Below are positions 1-7,060 of a DNA stretch of 64,000 nt, one piece after another. The DNA comes from Bacteroides nordii WAL 11050 = JCM 12987 (GTDB lineage: Bacteria > Bacteroidota > Bacteroidia > Bacteroidales > Bacteroidaceae), in assembly GCA_000613465.1 (NCBI GenBank), contig BAJA01000010.1:62001-126000 (forward strand). Direction: 5' to 3'. The stretch's first letter is position 1; the number at the start of each line of letters is the position of its first letter. The notes under the pieces are model-generated. The model searched no databases. It was not told the origin of the DNA and worked only from the letters and a program-made list of their open reading frames with translations. A program made the translations under genes and the position numbers.

Positions 1-97
1 ATTCTCTTCGGTTGATATTGCGATTCAACTTGACCGAAAGTGCATTGGAATTCGGAGGAAGTACCGGTTTTACTACTGGAAAGTGCTATTTCTTGTG

Positions 98-105
98 TAT
101 ATTTG
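98..105 (+). promoter_or_regulatory. Bacteroides -7 promoter element
   Basis: TATATTTG matches the TAnnTTTG -7 box of the Bacteroides primary sigma factor and lies about 110 bases before the first gene. No clear TTTG -33 box is seen at the usual spacing. Nothing else convincing was recognised in bases 1-217; the short open frame there has no family resemblance. Confidence 0.4.
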
Positions 106-217
106 CGAAATGTGAACTGCCTTATTCGCTGGTTTGTTCTTTAGACAGGGAATGCTTGTTAGTCAGGAGTAGGAAAAGATGGATATGTGTAATTAATATG
201 TGAATAATGAAAGCAAA

Positions 218-1414
218 ATGATAAAACGTTCTCTTTATATTTTTAATCCGGACCATGATTTGGCATTGGCAAGTGGGGATGTGAATTATATGCCTCCTGC
301 CTCTGCCCGGCAGATGGCGGCAGATCTGGCATTATTGCCGGTATGGTATGCTTCTCCCGAAAGTGCGGTACTGGCGCCTTCGGCTTATAATCTTGACTTT
401 CTTCGCGAGATGCAGCAGCATTTGTCGTTACCTGTAGAATTGATGACGGAGCCGGAAGTAGCTTCGGAAGAGAACTTGCAACCGATGCCTTGGGGGTGGA
501 ACCCGGCTTTGAGAAAGAGGTTGCAGCTTTTGGGAGTACTGGAGTCGGAATTACCAGCATTATCTCAATTGGAAAAACTGCGTGTCCTTTCACACAGAAG
601 TCGTGCGGTGGAGTTATTATCTCATTTGCAGTTGGATGAGCTTTTCTGCGGAGAATCTTTTTACCTGACCACTCCTGAAGAGTGGCAGCAGTTTGTAGAA
701 CGGCATTCGTCTTGTTTGCTGAAAGCCCCGCTTTCAGGTAGTGGAAAGGGGTTGAACTGGTGTAAAGGTGTATTTACTCCTTTTATCGCCGGCTGGTGTA
801 AACGTGTGGCAGCTTTACAGGGTGGAGTAGTGGCAGAACCTATATACAATAAGGTGGCAGACTTTGCTATGGAATTCTGTTCGGACGGGAGAGGAAAGGT
901 GGTCTTTGCCGGTTATTCTGTATTCTCCACTAATGGAAGTGGAGCATACGAAGGCAATTTACTGCTATCGGATGAAGAGATTGAACACAGGTTTTCCGTT
1001 TATGTCTGTAAGGAAGCTTTCCGCAAGTTAAGGTATCGGTTGGAAGAAGAGTTATCAGCTTGTTTCGGTCTTGGTTATTCGGGGTATCTTGGGGTAGATA
1101 TGATGATCTGCCGGTTTCCTTCAACGGAGGTAGAATATAGAATTCATCCTTGTGTAGAGGTCAATTTGCGAATGAATATGGGGGTGGTAGCTCACCTCAT
1201 TCATAAAAAGTATATTGCTTCCGGGACCACCGGACGCTTTTCCATTACTTATCATCCGGTCTCCGGTGAAGCTTTGCAGATACACGAAGAGATGAAGGCT
1301 GCTTTCCCTTTACAGATAAAAGACGGAAAAGTGGTTGATGGTTACATAGGACTGACTCCGGTTACTAATAAAAGTGTGTACCGGGCCTGGATAATGTGTG
1401 AGATGACGCCTTGA
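218..1414 (+). CDS. Conserved hypothetical protein, ATP-grasp-like
   Basis: A cytosolic protein of about 398 residues with no signal peptide or membrane segment. It opens with YIFNPDHDLALASGD, the start I associate with an uncharacterised Bacteroidetes family. Its second half has features of an ATP-grasp fold: a KAPLSGSGKG nucleotide-binding-like loop near residue 175, and near residue 320 an acidic and asparagine-rich stretch (HPCVEVNLRMNMG) of the kind that holds metal and ATP in that fold. The substrate is unknown. I chose the ATG at 218 because homologues of this type begin just before the YIFNP motif; a GTG at 200 in the same frame would add six residues. Its stop codon abuts the stop of the convergent gene that follows. 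The function is inferred from motif shape only. Confidence 0.7.
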   Translation: MIKRSLYIFNPDHDLALASGDVNYMPPASARQMAADLALLPVWYASPESAVLAPSAYNLDFLREMQQHLSLPVELMTEPEVASEENLQPMPWGWNPALRKRLQLLGVLESELPALSQLEKLRVLSHRSRAVELLSHLQLDELFCGESFYLTTPEEWQQFVERHSSCLLKAPLSGSGKGLNWCKGVFTPFIAGWCKRVAALQGGVVAEPIYNKVADFAMEFCSDGRGKVVFAGYSVFSTNGSGAYEGNLLLSDEEIEHRFSVYVCKEAFRKLRYRLEEELSACFGLGYSGYLGVDMMICRFPSTEVEYRIHPCVEVNLRMNMGVVAHLIHKKYIASGTTGRFSITYHPVSGEALQIHEEMKAAFPLQIKDGKVVDGYIGLTPVTNKSVYRAWIMCEMTP

Positions 1415-2869
1415 TTATCTTCCTTGTACGGCTTTCCCTTCATTTCCATATCTGTCTATAGCTGTTACTGCAAAGCATTTTTTTCTGTCCCATGGCAGGA
1501 GGGAAGTATATACATATTCTGTACCCCTCACACTTTGGGCGATGATATTTTCTGGTTTTGTAGTATCTACAGGATATGTTTCCGAAGCATAAATGACATA
1601 GCGGGGGGCATTCACAGGGTCATTGTCTTTGGCAGCTTTCCAGGTCAACAGGGTGTATCCGTCTGCTGTTTCTGTAATGCGCAGTTCCTCCGGGGCAGTG
1701 GGGGGGACATTGTCCAGCCAGGGCATGGCCGGTTGCAGTGCCGGATAGGCATAAAAGTTTTCTGCCAGTTCGTCGTAGACTCCTTGCGTGTTGTCCATTA
1801 AGAATTTGGCACGATAATGTCCTTCTCCTGCCAGCTTATGTGCACGAATGAAGTTTATTTGCCGGTCTACGTCCTCCCGTACCCAGTTTCCTTCGCTCGG
1901 GTGCAGAAAGTAAATACCTAATCCCGGTATGATCTGCCGTCCGTTAGATTGTTCCTGCCAGTCGAGAGCAAAGGGATAGAAATTATTTTGGCGGAAATAC
2001 ATCATTGGGTAAATCTGGTCTTGTATACCTTCGCCCAACCAGCCTTGTGGGTCCTGATAGACAGCATGGAAGGCATTCCAGCCCCTGGAAGAGTAGCGTG
2101 ATGTGTCTTTGTACTTCCCTACCGGACAGGTACTTACCTTAACCCACGGTTTAATCTCTTTTACACCTTTATATATATAGCGTACAATATCTGTGATATT
2201 ATCACGGCGCCATTGGTCCAGCGTTCTGCCTTTTCCATAGCGGCGAAAATCGTAGTTGTCCGGAAAGCGTGGGGCATTCTCCGGATAGCGCAAATAATCA
2301 AAGTGTACACCGTCTATATCATAGCGGGTTACGACTTCGCGTACCAGTTTCATTAGGTATTCTTTGGTAGACGGGTGCCCCGGATTGAGAAAATATTCAT
2401 TCTTATAGGGGATGCAGATCTCCTTTCTTTGTTTAGTAACGGATTTATTTCCCAGGCTGGCCACGTGCTTTTTGTTCCCCAAAGGAATAGCCACCATCCA
2501 GGCATGACATTCCATACCACGTTTGTGGCATTCGCGTACGGCAAAAGCAAGTGGGTCATATCCCGGATCGCCATCCACTTTTCCGGTCAGAATAGAGTTA
2601 TAAGGCTCGATGGAAGAGTGGTAAAGTACATCTCCTCGCGTGCGTGTCTGGAAGAGAATGGTGTTGAAATTGGCAGCTTTCAGTTTATCGAGTATATCAG
2701 TCAGTTCTTCTTGCTGGCGTCGGATAGCAGTAGGGGTGGTTGCTTTGGTGCGTGGCCAGTCCAGTCCATATACAGCCGTCACCCAGGCTGCACGAACTTC
2801 ATATTTGGGCTGTGCCTTTGCAGGGGCAAGCAATAACAGAAAGAGTAAAATAGAGAGATAACAGCGCAT
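1415..2869 (-). CDS. Secreted glycosyl hydrolase-like GHL10 (DUF187) protein
   Basis: 484 residues starting with a clear signal peptide (cleavage near AKAQ, residue 19). The body is a GHL10/DUF187 barrel of the TIM-barrel hydrolase superfamily. Visible marks are EVRAAWVTAV at the start, CHKRGMECHAWM near residue 115 and DGVHFDYLRYP near residue 190, the last carrying the Asp residues expected at the barrel mouth. After about residue 390 a fibronectin type III-like segment (VPPTAPEELRI) closes the protein. GHL10 proteins are presumed to act on glycans or peptidoglycan-derived glycans in the periplasm or at the surface; no substrate can be named here. It is a single gene, convergent with the gene before it. 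A paralogue sits at 12.1-13.6 kb. Confidence 0.85.
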   Translation of the reverse strand: MRCYLSILLFLLLLAPAKAQPKYEVRAAWVTAVYGLDWPRTKATTPTAIRRQQEELTDILDKLKAANFNTILFQTRTRGDVLYHSSIEPYNSILTGKVDGDPGYDPLAFAVRECHKRGMECHAWMVAIPLGNKKHVASLGNKSVTKQRKEICIPYKNEYFLNPGHPSTKEYLMKLVREVVTRYDIDGVHFDYLRYPENAPRFPDNYDFRRYGKGRTLDQWRRDNITDIVRYIYKGVKEIKPWVKVSTCPVGKYKDTSRYSSRGWNAFHAVYQDPQGWLGEGIQDQIYPMMYFRQNNFYPFALDWQEQSNGRQIIPGLGIYFLHPSEGNWVREDVDRQINFIRAHKLAGEGHYRAKFLMDNTQGVYDELAENFYAYPALQPAMPWLDNVPPTAPEELRITETADGYTLLTWKAAKDNDPVNAPRYVIYASETYPVDTTKPENIIAQSVRGTEYVYTSLLPWDRKKCFAVTAIDRYGNEGKAVQGR

Positions 2870-2947
2870 TGCAGTTTGAATATTGTTATAAATGGCAGCA
2901 AAGTTAGCAAAAGCGTCGGTATTCTTGTACGTTTCGTGGGATTATGT

Positions 2948-2955
2948 TACATTTG
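2948..2955 (+). promoter_or_regulatory. -7 promoter element for the cstA-family gene
   Basis: TACATTTG fits TAnnTTTG and lies 25 bases before the cstA-family start codon. The -33 box is not convincing. Confidence 0.45.
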
Positions 2956-2979
2956 CCACAGTTAAACGAATAACACGCC

Positions 2980-4401
2980 ATGATTACATTTACACTGTGC
3001 TTATTGGCACTTATTATCGGGTACTTCACTTATGGACGCTTTATGGAACGCGTTTTCGGGCCCGATGACCGGAAAACTCCCGCTCTAACCAAAGCAGATG
3101 GAGTGGATTATATTCCACTACCCACCTGGAAGATTTTTATGATTCAGTTTCTCAATATCGCCGGGTTAGGGCCTATCTTCGGTGCGATAATGGGAGCAAA
3201 GTTTGGTATTTCTTCTTATTTATGGATTGTGTTCGGTAGTATTTTTGCCGGTGCTGTACATGACTATTTTGCCGGAATGCTTTCGTTAAGGAATGGGGGA
3301 GAGAGTCTGCCCGAAATCGTTGGCCGTTACCTGGGATTGACGACAAAACAGGTGATGCGTGGTTTTACCGTAATTCTGATGATTTTGGTAGGTTCTGTGT
3401 TTGTCGCTGGTCCTGCCGGATTACTTGCCAAACTTACGCCGGAATCACTGGACGCTACTTTCTGGATTATAGTGGTTTTTGCTTACTACATCCTTGCTAC
3501 TCTGTTGCCGGTCGATAAGATTATTGGCAAGATCTATCCTATCTTTGCTGTTGCACTGTTGTTTATGGCAGTAGGTATTGTGGTGATGCTTTATGTACAT
3601 CATCCTGCTTTGCCGGAATTGTGGGATGGATTGCAGAATACCAATCCCGATGCTGCCGTACTACCGATCTTTCCTATCATGTTTGTCAGTATTGCTTGCG
3701 GGGCTATATCTGGTTTTCATGCTACGCAAAGCCCTTTGATGGCACGTTGTATGACTTCCGAACGTCATGGTCGCCCTGTCTTTTACGGTGCTATGATTAC
3801 TGAAGGTATTGTGGCTTTGATTTGGGCGGCAGCTGCTACTTACTTTTTCCACGAAAACGGAATGGAAGAGAACAATGCTTCGGTGATTGTAGATTCAATA
3901 ACGAAAGGCTGGTTAGGTGTTGTGGGTGGTGTACTGGCTATTTTGGGTGTGATTGCTGCACCTATAACTTCGGGGGATACTGCTTTCCGTTCAGCTCGCC
4001 TTATCGTAGCTGATTTTCTGGGAATGGAACAAAAAAGTATGAGCCGTCGTTTATACATCTGCATTCCAATGTTTGTGGTGGCTATCGGGCTGTTGCTTTA
4101 CAGCCTGCGTGATGCGGACGGTTTCAATATGATATGGCGGTATTTTGCTTGGGCCAATCAGACGCTTGCCGTGTTTACCCTGTGGACTATTACGGTCTAT
4201 CTGGTTCGTTCGAAGAAGCCGTACTGGATAACACTGATACCTGCTTTGTTTATGACAGCCGTTTGTTCTACTTATATCTGTATCGCTCCGGAAGGACTTG
4301 CGTTTGCGCATCCGCTATCCTACAGTATTGGGGGAGTATGCACATTAGTGGCTACCATCTGGTTTTTTGTATGGAAAAGGCGTTCGGCTCAAAAAGATTG
4401 A
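2980..4401 (+). CDS. cstA: CstA-family carbon starvation / peptide or pyruvate carrier
   Basis: 473 residues, almost entirely hydrophobic, with about 12-13 predicted membrane segments. The N-terminus (IIGYFTYGRFMERVFG), the IAGLGPIFGAIMGAKFG segment near residue 62, GAVHDYFAGMLSLRNGG near residue 95 and GDTAFRSARL near residue 335 are typical of the CstA family. It is shorter than the E. coli CstA (about 700 residues), as is usual for the Bacteroidetes form. Family members take up peptides or pyruvate under carbon limitation; which substrate applies here is not decidable. A small membrane protein starts at the base after its stop codon, so the two are probably cotranscribed and co-translated. 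Confidence 0.88.
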   Translation: MITFTLCLLALIIGYFTYGRFMERVFGPDDRKTPALTKADGVDYIPLPTWKIFMIQFLNIAGLGPIFGAIMGAKFGISSYLWIVFGSIFAGAVHDYFAGMLSLRNGGESLPEIVGRYLGLTTKQVMRGFTVILMILVGSVFVAGPAGLLAKLTPESLDATFWIIVVFAYYILATLLPVDKIIGKIYPIFAVALLFMAVGIVVMLYVHHPALPELWDGLQNTNPDAAVLPIFPIMFVSIACGAISGFHATQSPLMARCMTSERHGRPVFYGAMITEGIVALIWAAAATYFFHENGMEENNASVIVDSITKGWLGVVGGVLAILGVIAAPITSGDTAFRSARLIVADFLGMEQKSMSRRLYICIPMFVVAIGLLLYSLRDADGFNMIWRYFAWANQTLAVFTLWTITVYLVRSKKPYWITLIPALFMTAVCSTYICIAPEGLAFAHPLSYSIGGVCTLVATIWFFVWKRRSAQKD

Positions 4402-4650
4402 ATGATTAATTTAGACCTAATGAAGAAAATAAAGAAATCAACCGGGGTTACTCTTGCCCTGCTTATTTATGTTTCTGTGACGGCTGCCTATTTGTTGCCG
4501 CGCAATACGGAAGTAAGCGATACAGAGAAGTATGTTACTCTTGCCGTTTCATATGTCATCGTCTTTGCCCTCTGGCTGGTGTTGAGAAAAAAAGAGAAGA
4601 TGCAGCAACGGCGCCGTGAAGAAGAACATTATAATAACTTAAAGAAATGA
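4402..4650 (+). CDS. Small two-helix inner-membrane protein
   Basis: An 82-residue protein with two hydrophobic helices (about residues 15-33 and 45-61) and a very basic, glutamate- and arginine-rich tail (KKKEKMQQRRREEEHYNN). The first possible start follows the cstA stop with no gap; an in-frame ATG at 4420 would remove six residues and gives a more usual MKKIKK beginning. I recognise no family. Its position suggests an accessory or companion of the CstA-type carrier, which is inference. Confidence 0.65.
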   Translation: MINLDLMKKIKKSTGVTLALLIYVSVTAAYLLPRNTEVSDTEKYVTLAVSYVIVFALWLVLRKKEKMQQRRREEEHYNNLKK

Positions 4651-4654
4651 ATGT

Positions 4655-5140
4655 ATGAAGAAACTTGCATTGGTTATTTGCCTGTTGGTAGCCTCATTAG
4701 GTGCTCGGGCGCAGTTTGAACAAGGAAAGTGGATTATTAACCCGTCACTGACCGGATTAAATTTCTCATATAGTAACAGTGAGAAGGCACAGTTTGGTAT
4801 TGGTGCCAAAGCCGGTACTTTCCTTGCAGAAGGCATTGCTTTAATGGTAGAAGCCAGTGCCGATTGGAGTAAACCGATAGATGTGTATACGATAGGAACA
4901 GGTGGTCGTTTTTACTTTAATAAAACAGGTGTTTATTTAGGAGCAGGTATTGATCTGAACCGTTATCGTATGAAAGGCGGACATAGCGGGACGGAATGGG
5001 GACTGGGAATTGAAGCAGGATATGCATACTTCCTTTCAAAAACAGTAACCATTGAACCGGCTGTATACTACAAATGGCGCTTTAATGACAGCGATTTATC
5101 CAAGTTCGGTATTAAGATAGGTTTCGGATTCTACTTCTGA
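4655..5140 (+). CDS. Outer-membrane beta-barrel protein
   Basis: 161 residues with a signal peptide (MKKLALVICLLVASLGARAQ) followed by alternating polar and hydrophobic strands rich in Gly and aromatic residues. It ends in GIKIGFGFYF, a terminal aromatic beta signal typical of barrel proteins. The size and pattern fit a small eight-stranded barrel of the OmpW/opacity type. It starts four bases after the preceding small membrane protein and is followed by a terminator hairpin, so it closes the cstA transcription unit. Its ligand is unknown. Confidence 0.75.
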   Translation: MKKLALVICLLVASLGARAQFEQGKWIINPSLTGLNFSYSNSEKAQFGIGAKAGTFLAEGIALMVEASADWSKPIDVYTIGTGGRFYFNKTGVYLGAGIDLNRYRMKGGHSGTEWGLGIEAGYAYFLSKTVTIEPAVYYKWRFNDSDLSKFGIKIGFGFYF

Positions 5141-5160
5141 GTAAATGGAGAAGGGATATA

Positions 5161-5205
5161 AAAAGGCAACTAACTCGTAATGAATTAGCTGCCTTATTTG
5201 TTTTA
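5161..5205 (+). terminator. Rho-independent terminator after the cstA unit
   Basis: AAGGCA (5163-5168) pairs with TGCCTT (5190-5195), with a further CTAA/TTAG pairing inside, and a T-rich tract follows. Confidence 0.7.
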
Positions 5206-5276
5206 TTTTCAGAATGTCTCTGTCTTATTTTTTTTATCTGATTTGTTTCCATAATAATTATGATTTCTATTCATTA

Positions 5277-5329
5277 GCACTCTAAATAGTGCAATTTTTT
5301 ATTCTGTTTTGCACTGTAGATAGTGCAAA
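5277..5329. promoter_or_regulatory. Two operator-like palindromes, GCACTnTAnATAGTGC
   Basis: GCACTCTAAATAGTGC (5277-5292) and GCACTGTAGATAGTGC (5311-5326) share the pattern GCACT-n6-AGTGC. The second extends to TTTGCACT...AGTGCAAA (5308-5329). Their centres are 34 bases apart. This is the layout of a pair of repressor sites, but no intact regulator or target gene lies next to them. Only the gene remnant at 5341-5487 is adjacent, so they may be orphan sites of a lost gene. Confidence 0.5.
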
Positions 5330-5340
5330 TTTAACTTCGT

Positions 5341-5487
5341 TTATTTATTAACCATCACCTCATAATTATTATCAATGAACTTCATTAACAACTTTTTCAG
5401 ATCTTGGAGATAGTTGTCAATCTCAGCTTCTGATTTCAGTGGTTGGGTCGTTTGAATATTCAGTTTTACATTTCTTGTCTGTTTCAC
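5341..5487 (-). pseudogene. C-terminal remnant of a lost gene, possibly BREX BrxC-like
   Basis: An open minus-strand frame of 48 codons from a GTG at 5487 to a TAA at 5341-5343. An in-frame stop shortly upstream and the lack of an ATG argue against a stand-alone gene. The residues QPLKSEAEIDNYLQDLKKLL followed by a basic/hydrophobic end resemble, from memory, the extreme C-terminus of large P-loop proteins such as BrxC of BREX phage-defence systems, which end with a similar 'TEADIDAYLxxLRxxLL' helix. If right, this is the scar of a deleted defence island. The identification is tentative; the fragment being a gene tail is more certain than its family. Confidence 0.4.
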
Positions 5488-5535
5488 CGAGGACCTTTCC
5501 TATCCCATTGTTTTCTATCGCCCCGTTTCAATCCT

Positions 5536-5687
5536 TTGAGAAGATAGTTTTATTACTATGAGAAAAGTGTTTCATCCTATTGAGAGTCTTTTCTCAACAA
5601 GATGAAACACTTGCATCATATAGGTTGAAACAGTTGTTTTATACAGGTTGAGAAAGTTTTCTCAATGTATTGAAACGCTCTGAAACT
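5536..5687. repeat. Tandem array of imperfect palindromes, 22-23 bp period
   Basis: About six imperfect palindromes follow one another, with centres near 5544, 5566, 5588, 5610, 5633 and 5656 (steps of 22-23 bp). Examples are TTGAGAGTCTTTTCTCAA (5580-5597) and TTGAGAAAGTTTTCTCAA (5648-5665). Units alternate between TTGAGAAA-type and TTGAAACA-type half-sites, and a degraded seventh unit starts at 5670. No open frame or spacer structure is present. It occupies the gap before the convergent DUF6078 gene. Similar phasing with other sequences recurs at 43.7 and 55.1 kb. Confidence 0.65.
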
Positions 5688-5723
5688 CTTGTTCCCAATT
5701 GGTATGAGTCTTACTATGTTCGT

Positions 5724-6161
5724 CTACCACTCATAGCGTTCCAGGTATTCATCATATACGGGTTCATCTTCTATTCCCCTTTTACGGAATAATTGCCGGA
5801 TGTATTTCTGTTCGGAAGGACTTATGAGGCGTTCTTTTCTCAGGAAGCGGTAATAAGAGTTTCGTCCGAAGTATTCGAGCATCTGCTGCTTGATGACGAT
5901 TGCGTCACTATAAGGAATGCTATCCAGTAGGTGTGTAATACCTGATGTATACTGCATGAGTTTGTCTGCTTTGAAAAACTTACAATTGTCTTTACCTGCC
6001 GAAGTGGCATATACTGGATTTACAATGCTAATAATATTGCATTCTGTAGATAGGTGAAGCGCCACTTGGTAGCGTAGGCACTCTACGGCGTGCGGACATT
6101 GTTGGTTGAGGCAATGGACGAAGTCATAGGGTACGGCACTGTGATCGAAGTTCTCTTTCAT
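5724..6161 (-). CDS. DUF6078 family protein
   Basis: 145 residues without a signal peptide. The N-terminal half has the pattern VPYDFVHCLNQQCPHAVECLR, whose spaced cysteines suggest metal binding or structural disulphides. The C-terminal half contains a conserved YFGRNSYYRFLRKERLISP-type segment near residue 98. I recognise this as the DUF6078 family, common in Bacteroides and of unknown function. It stands alone between the palindrome array and the nucleotidyltransferase gene. Confidence 0.75.
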   Translation of the reverse strand: MKENFDHSAVPYDFVHCLNQQCPHAVECLRYQVALHLSTECNIISIVNPVYATSAGKDNCKFFKADKLMQYTSGITHLLDSIPYSDAIVIKQQMLEYFGRNSYYRFLRKERLISPSEQKYIRQLFRKRGIEDEPVYDEYLERYEW

Positions 6162-6337
6162 CTCTGTTTTCGGTTCGTGAATTTATAGTTTTATTTTTCT
6201 TACAAAGAAAGATAAAAACACAGAAATAGACGAATAAAAATGGAAGAATAAAACTGTTGGATTTTAATATTAGGTAGTTGATAGAATATTGGGAAAGGCA
6301 ATGGCGCGAAATATTTATAAAAGCATTCTTTGATATA

Positions 6338-6367
6338 TTGGGAATTAAAAGAAATAAAGTATATTTG
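6338..6367 (+). promoter_or_regulatory. Promoter for the nucleotidyltransferase/HEPN pair
   Basis: TATATTTG (6360-6367) fits the -7 box, and TTG at 6338-6340, about 19 bases upstream, can serve as a weak -33 box. The start codon is 26 bases downstream of the -7 box. Confidence 0.5.
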
Positions 6368-6392
6368 CAAGTAATCAATAGATGAGGACGTT

Positions 6393-6707
6393 ATGAGACG
6401 AGCAGAAGTTATTGAACAAATAAAAGATATTATTCGACGTGTTGCACCTACTGCAAAAACCATATTGTACGGTTCGCAAGCAAGAAATGAAGCACGTGTT
6501 GACAGCGACATCGACCTGCTCATACTGCTCGACGGTGAAAAAATGACGTTGGAAGAGGAAGAAGCAATCACATTGCCCCTCTACGAACTTGAGCTGAAGA
6601 CTGGAGTTTCTATCAGTCCGATAGTTATGCTGAAGAAACTTTGGGAGAACCGCCCGTTTAAAACTCCCTTTTATATTAATGTTACTAATGAAGGAATTGT
6701 ATTATGA
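6393..6707 (+). CDS. MNT-type nucleotidyltransferase domain protein (antitoxin-like)
   Basis: 104 residues of the minimal nucleotidyltransferase fold. The signature GS-x10-D-x-D is present: Gly27-Ser28 in YGSQARNEA, then Asp39 and Asp41 in SDIDLL. MNT proteins pair with HEPN proteins; in characterised pairs the MNT partner neutralises the HEPN toxin by transferring AMP groups onto it. The next gene starts inside this stop codon (ATGA overlap), the usual arrangement for such pairs. Because the HEPN partner is broken, this protein may now lack its target. Confidence 0.85.
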   Translation: MRRAEVIEQIKDIIRRVAPTAKTILYGSQARNEARVDSDIDLLILLDGEKMTLEEEEAITLPLYELELKTGVSISPIVMLKKLWENRPFKTPFYINVTNEGIVL

Positions 6708-6988
6708 AAGATATTTTAGATGAAGAAAGTCGGAAGGCATTGATTAATTACAGGATACAGCGTGCTTATGAGACAATGAAAGAAGCCAAACTCATGATTC
6801 GGGAGACATTTTACAATGCTGCCGTAAATCGAATGTATTTAAAAGGAATACATGTCGTATTATCAATGAAGAAATGGAGGATTAATGTAAATGAGGGTGT
6901 CCGCAAAGGGTACCCTCATTTGTATATAATAGTAAACTTCTTACCGGTTCTTATTTATTTTTTTGCAAATAACTTTCCCAATAAATAA
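6704..6988 (+). pseudogene. Truncated HEPN-domain protein, partner of the MNT gene
   Basis: The first 45 or so residues (NYRIQRAYETMKEAKLMIRETFYNAAVNRMY) are the start of a HEPN domain, which normally runs to about 120-140 residues. After that point the frame reads unrelated, terminator-containing DNA and ends in a hydrophobic stretch, so the later helices and the RX4-6H RNase motif are missing. A hairpin at 6889-6921 lies inside the residual frame, which supports truncation by a deletion rather than a naturally short gene. It overlaps the MNT stop codon by four bases. Confidence 0.7.
6889..6921. terminator. Terminator-like hairpin
   Basis: AAATGAGGGT (6889-6898) and ACCCTCATTT (6912-6921) form a perfect 10-bp stem with a 13-base loop. 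It lies downstream of the HEPN remnant, inside its read-through frame. Confidence 0.5.
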
Positions 6989-7060
6989 AATACTTCTGTT
7001 ACGCTCTTTTTTCCACCCGGTACAGGGGTATGCAGTGCGTTTGTCCCTTCTCCATTCTCT

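Noticed and set aside
12..203. 63-codon open frame at the window start
   Set aside because: No family resemblance and it overlaps a good -7 promoter element for the next gene.
1424..2861. Plus-strand open frames opposite the first GHL10 gene
   Set aside because: Antisense shadows of a coding gene with clear domain content.
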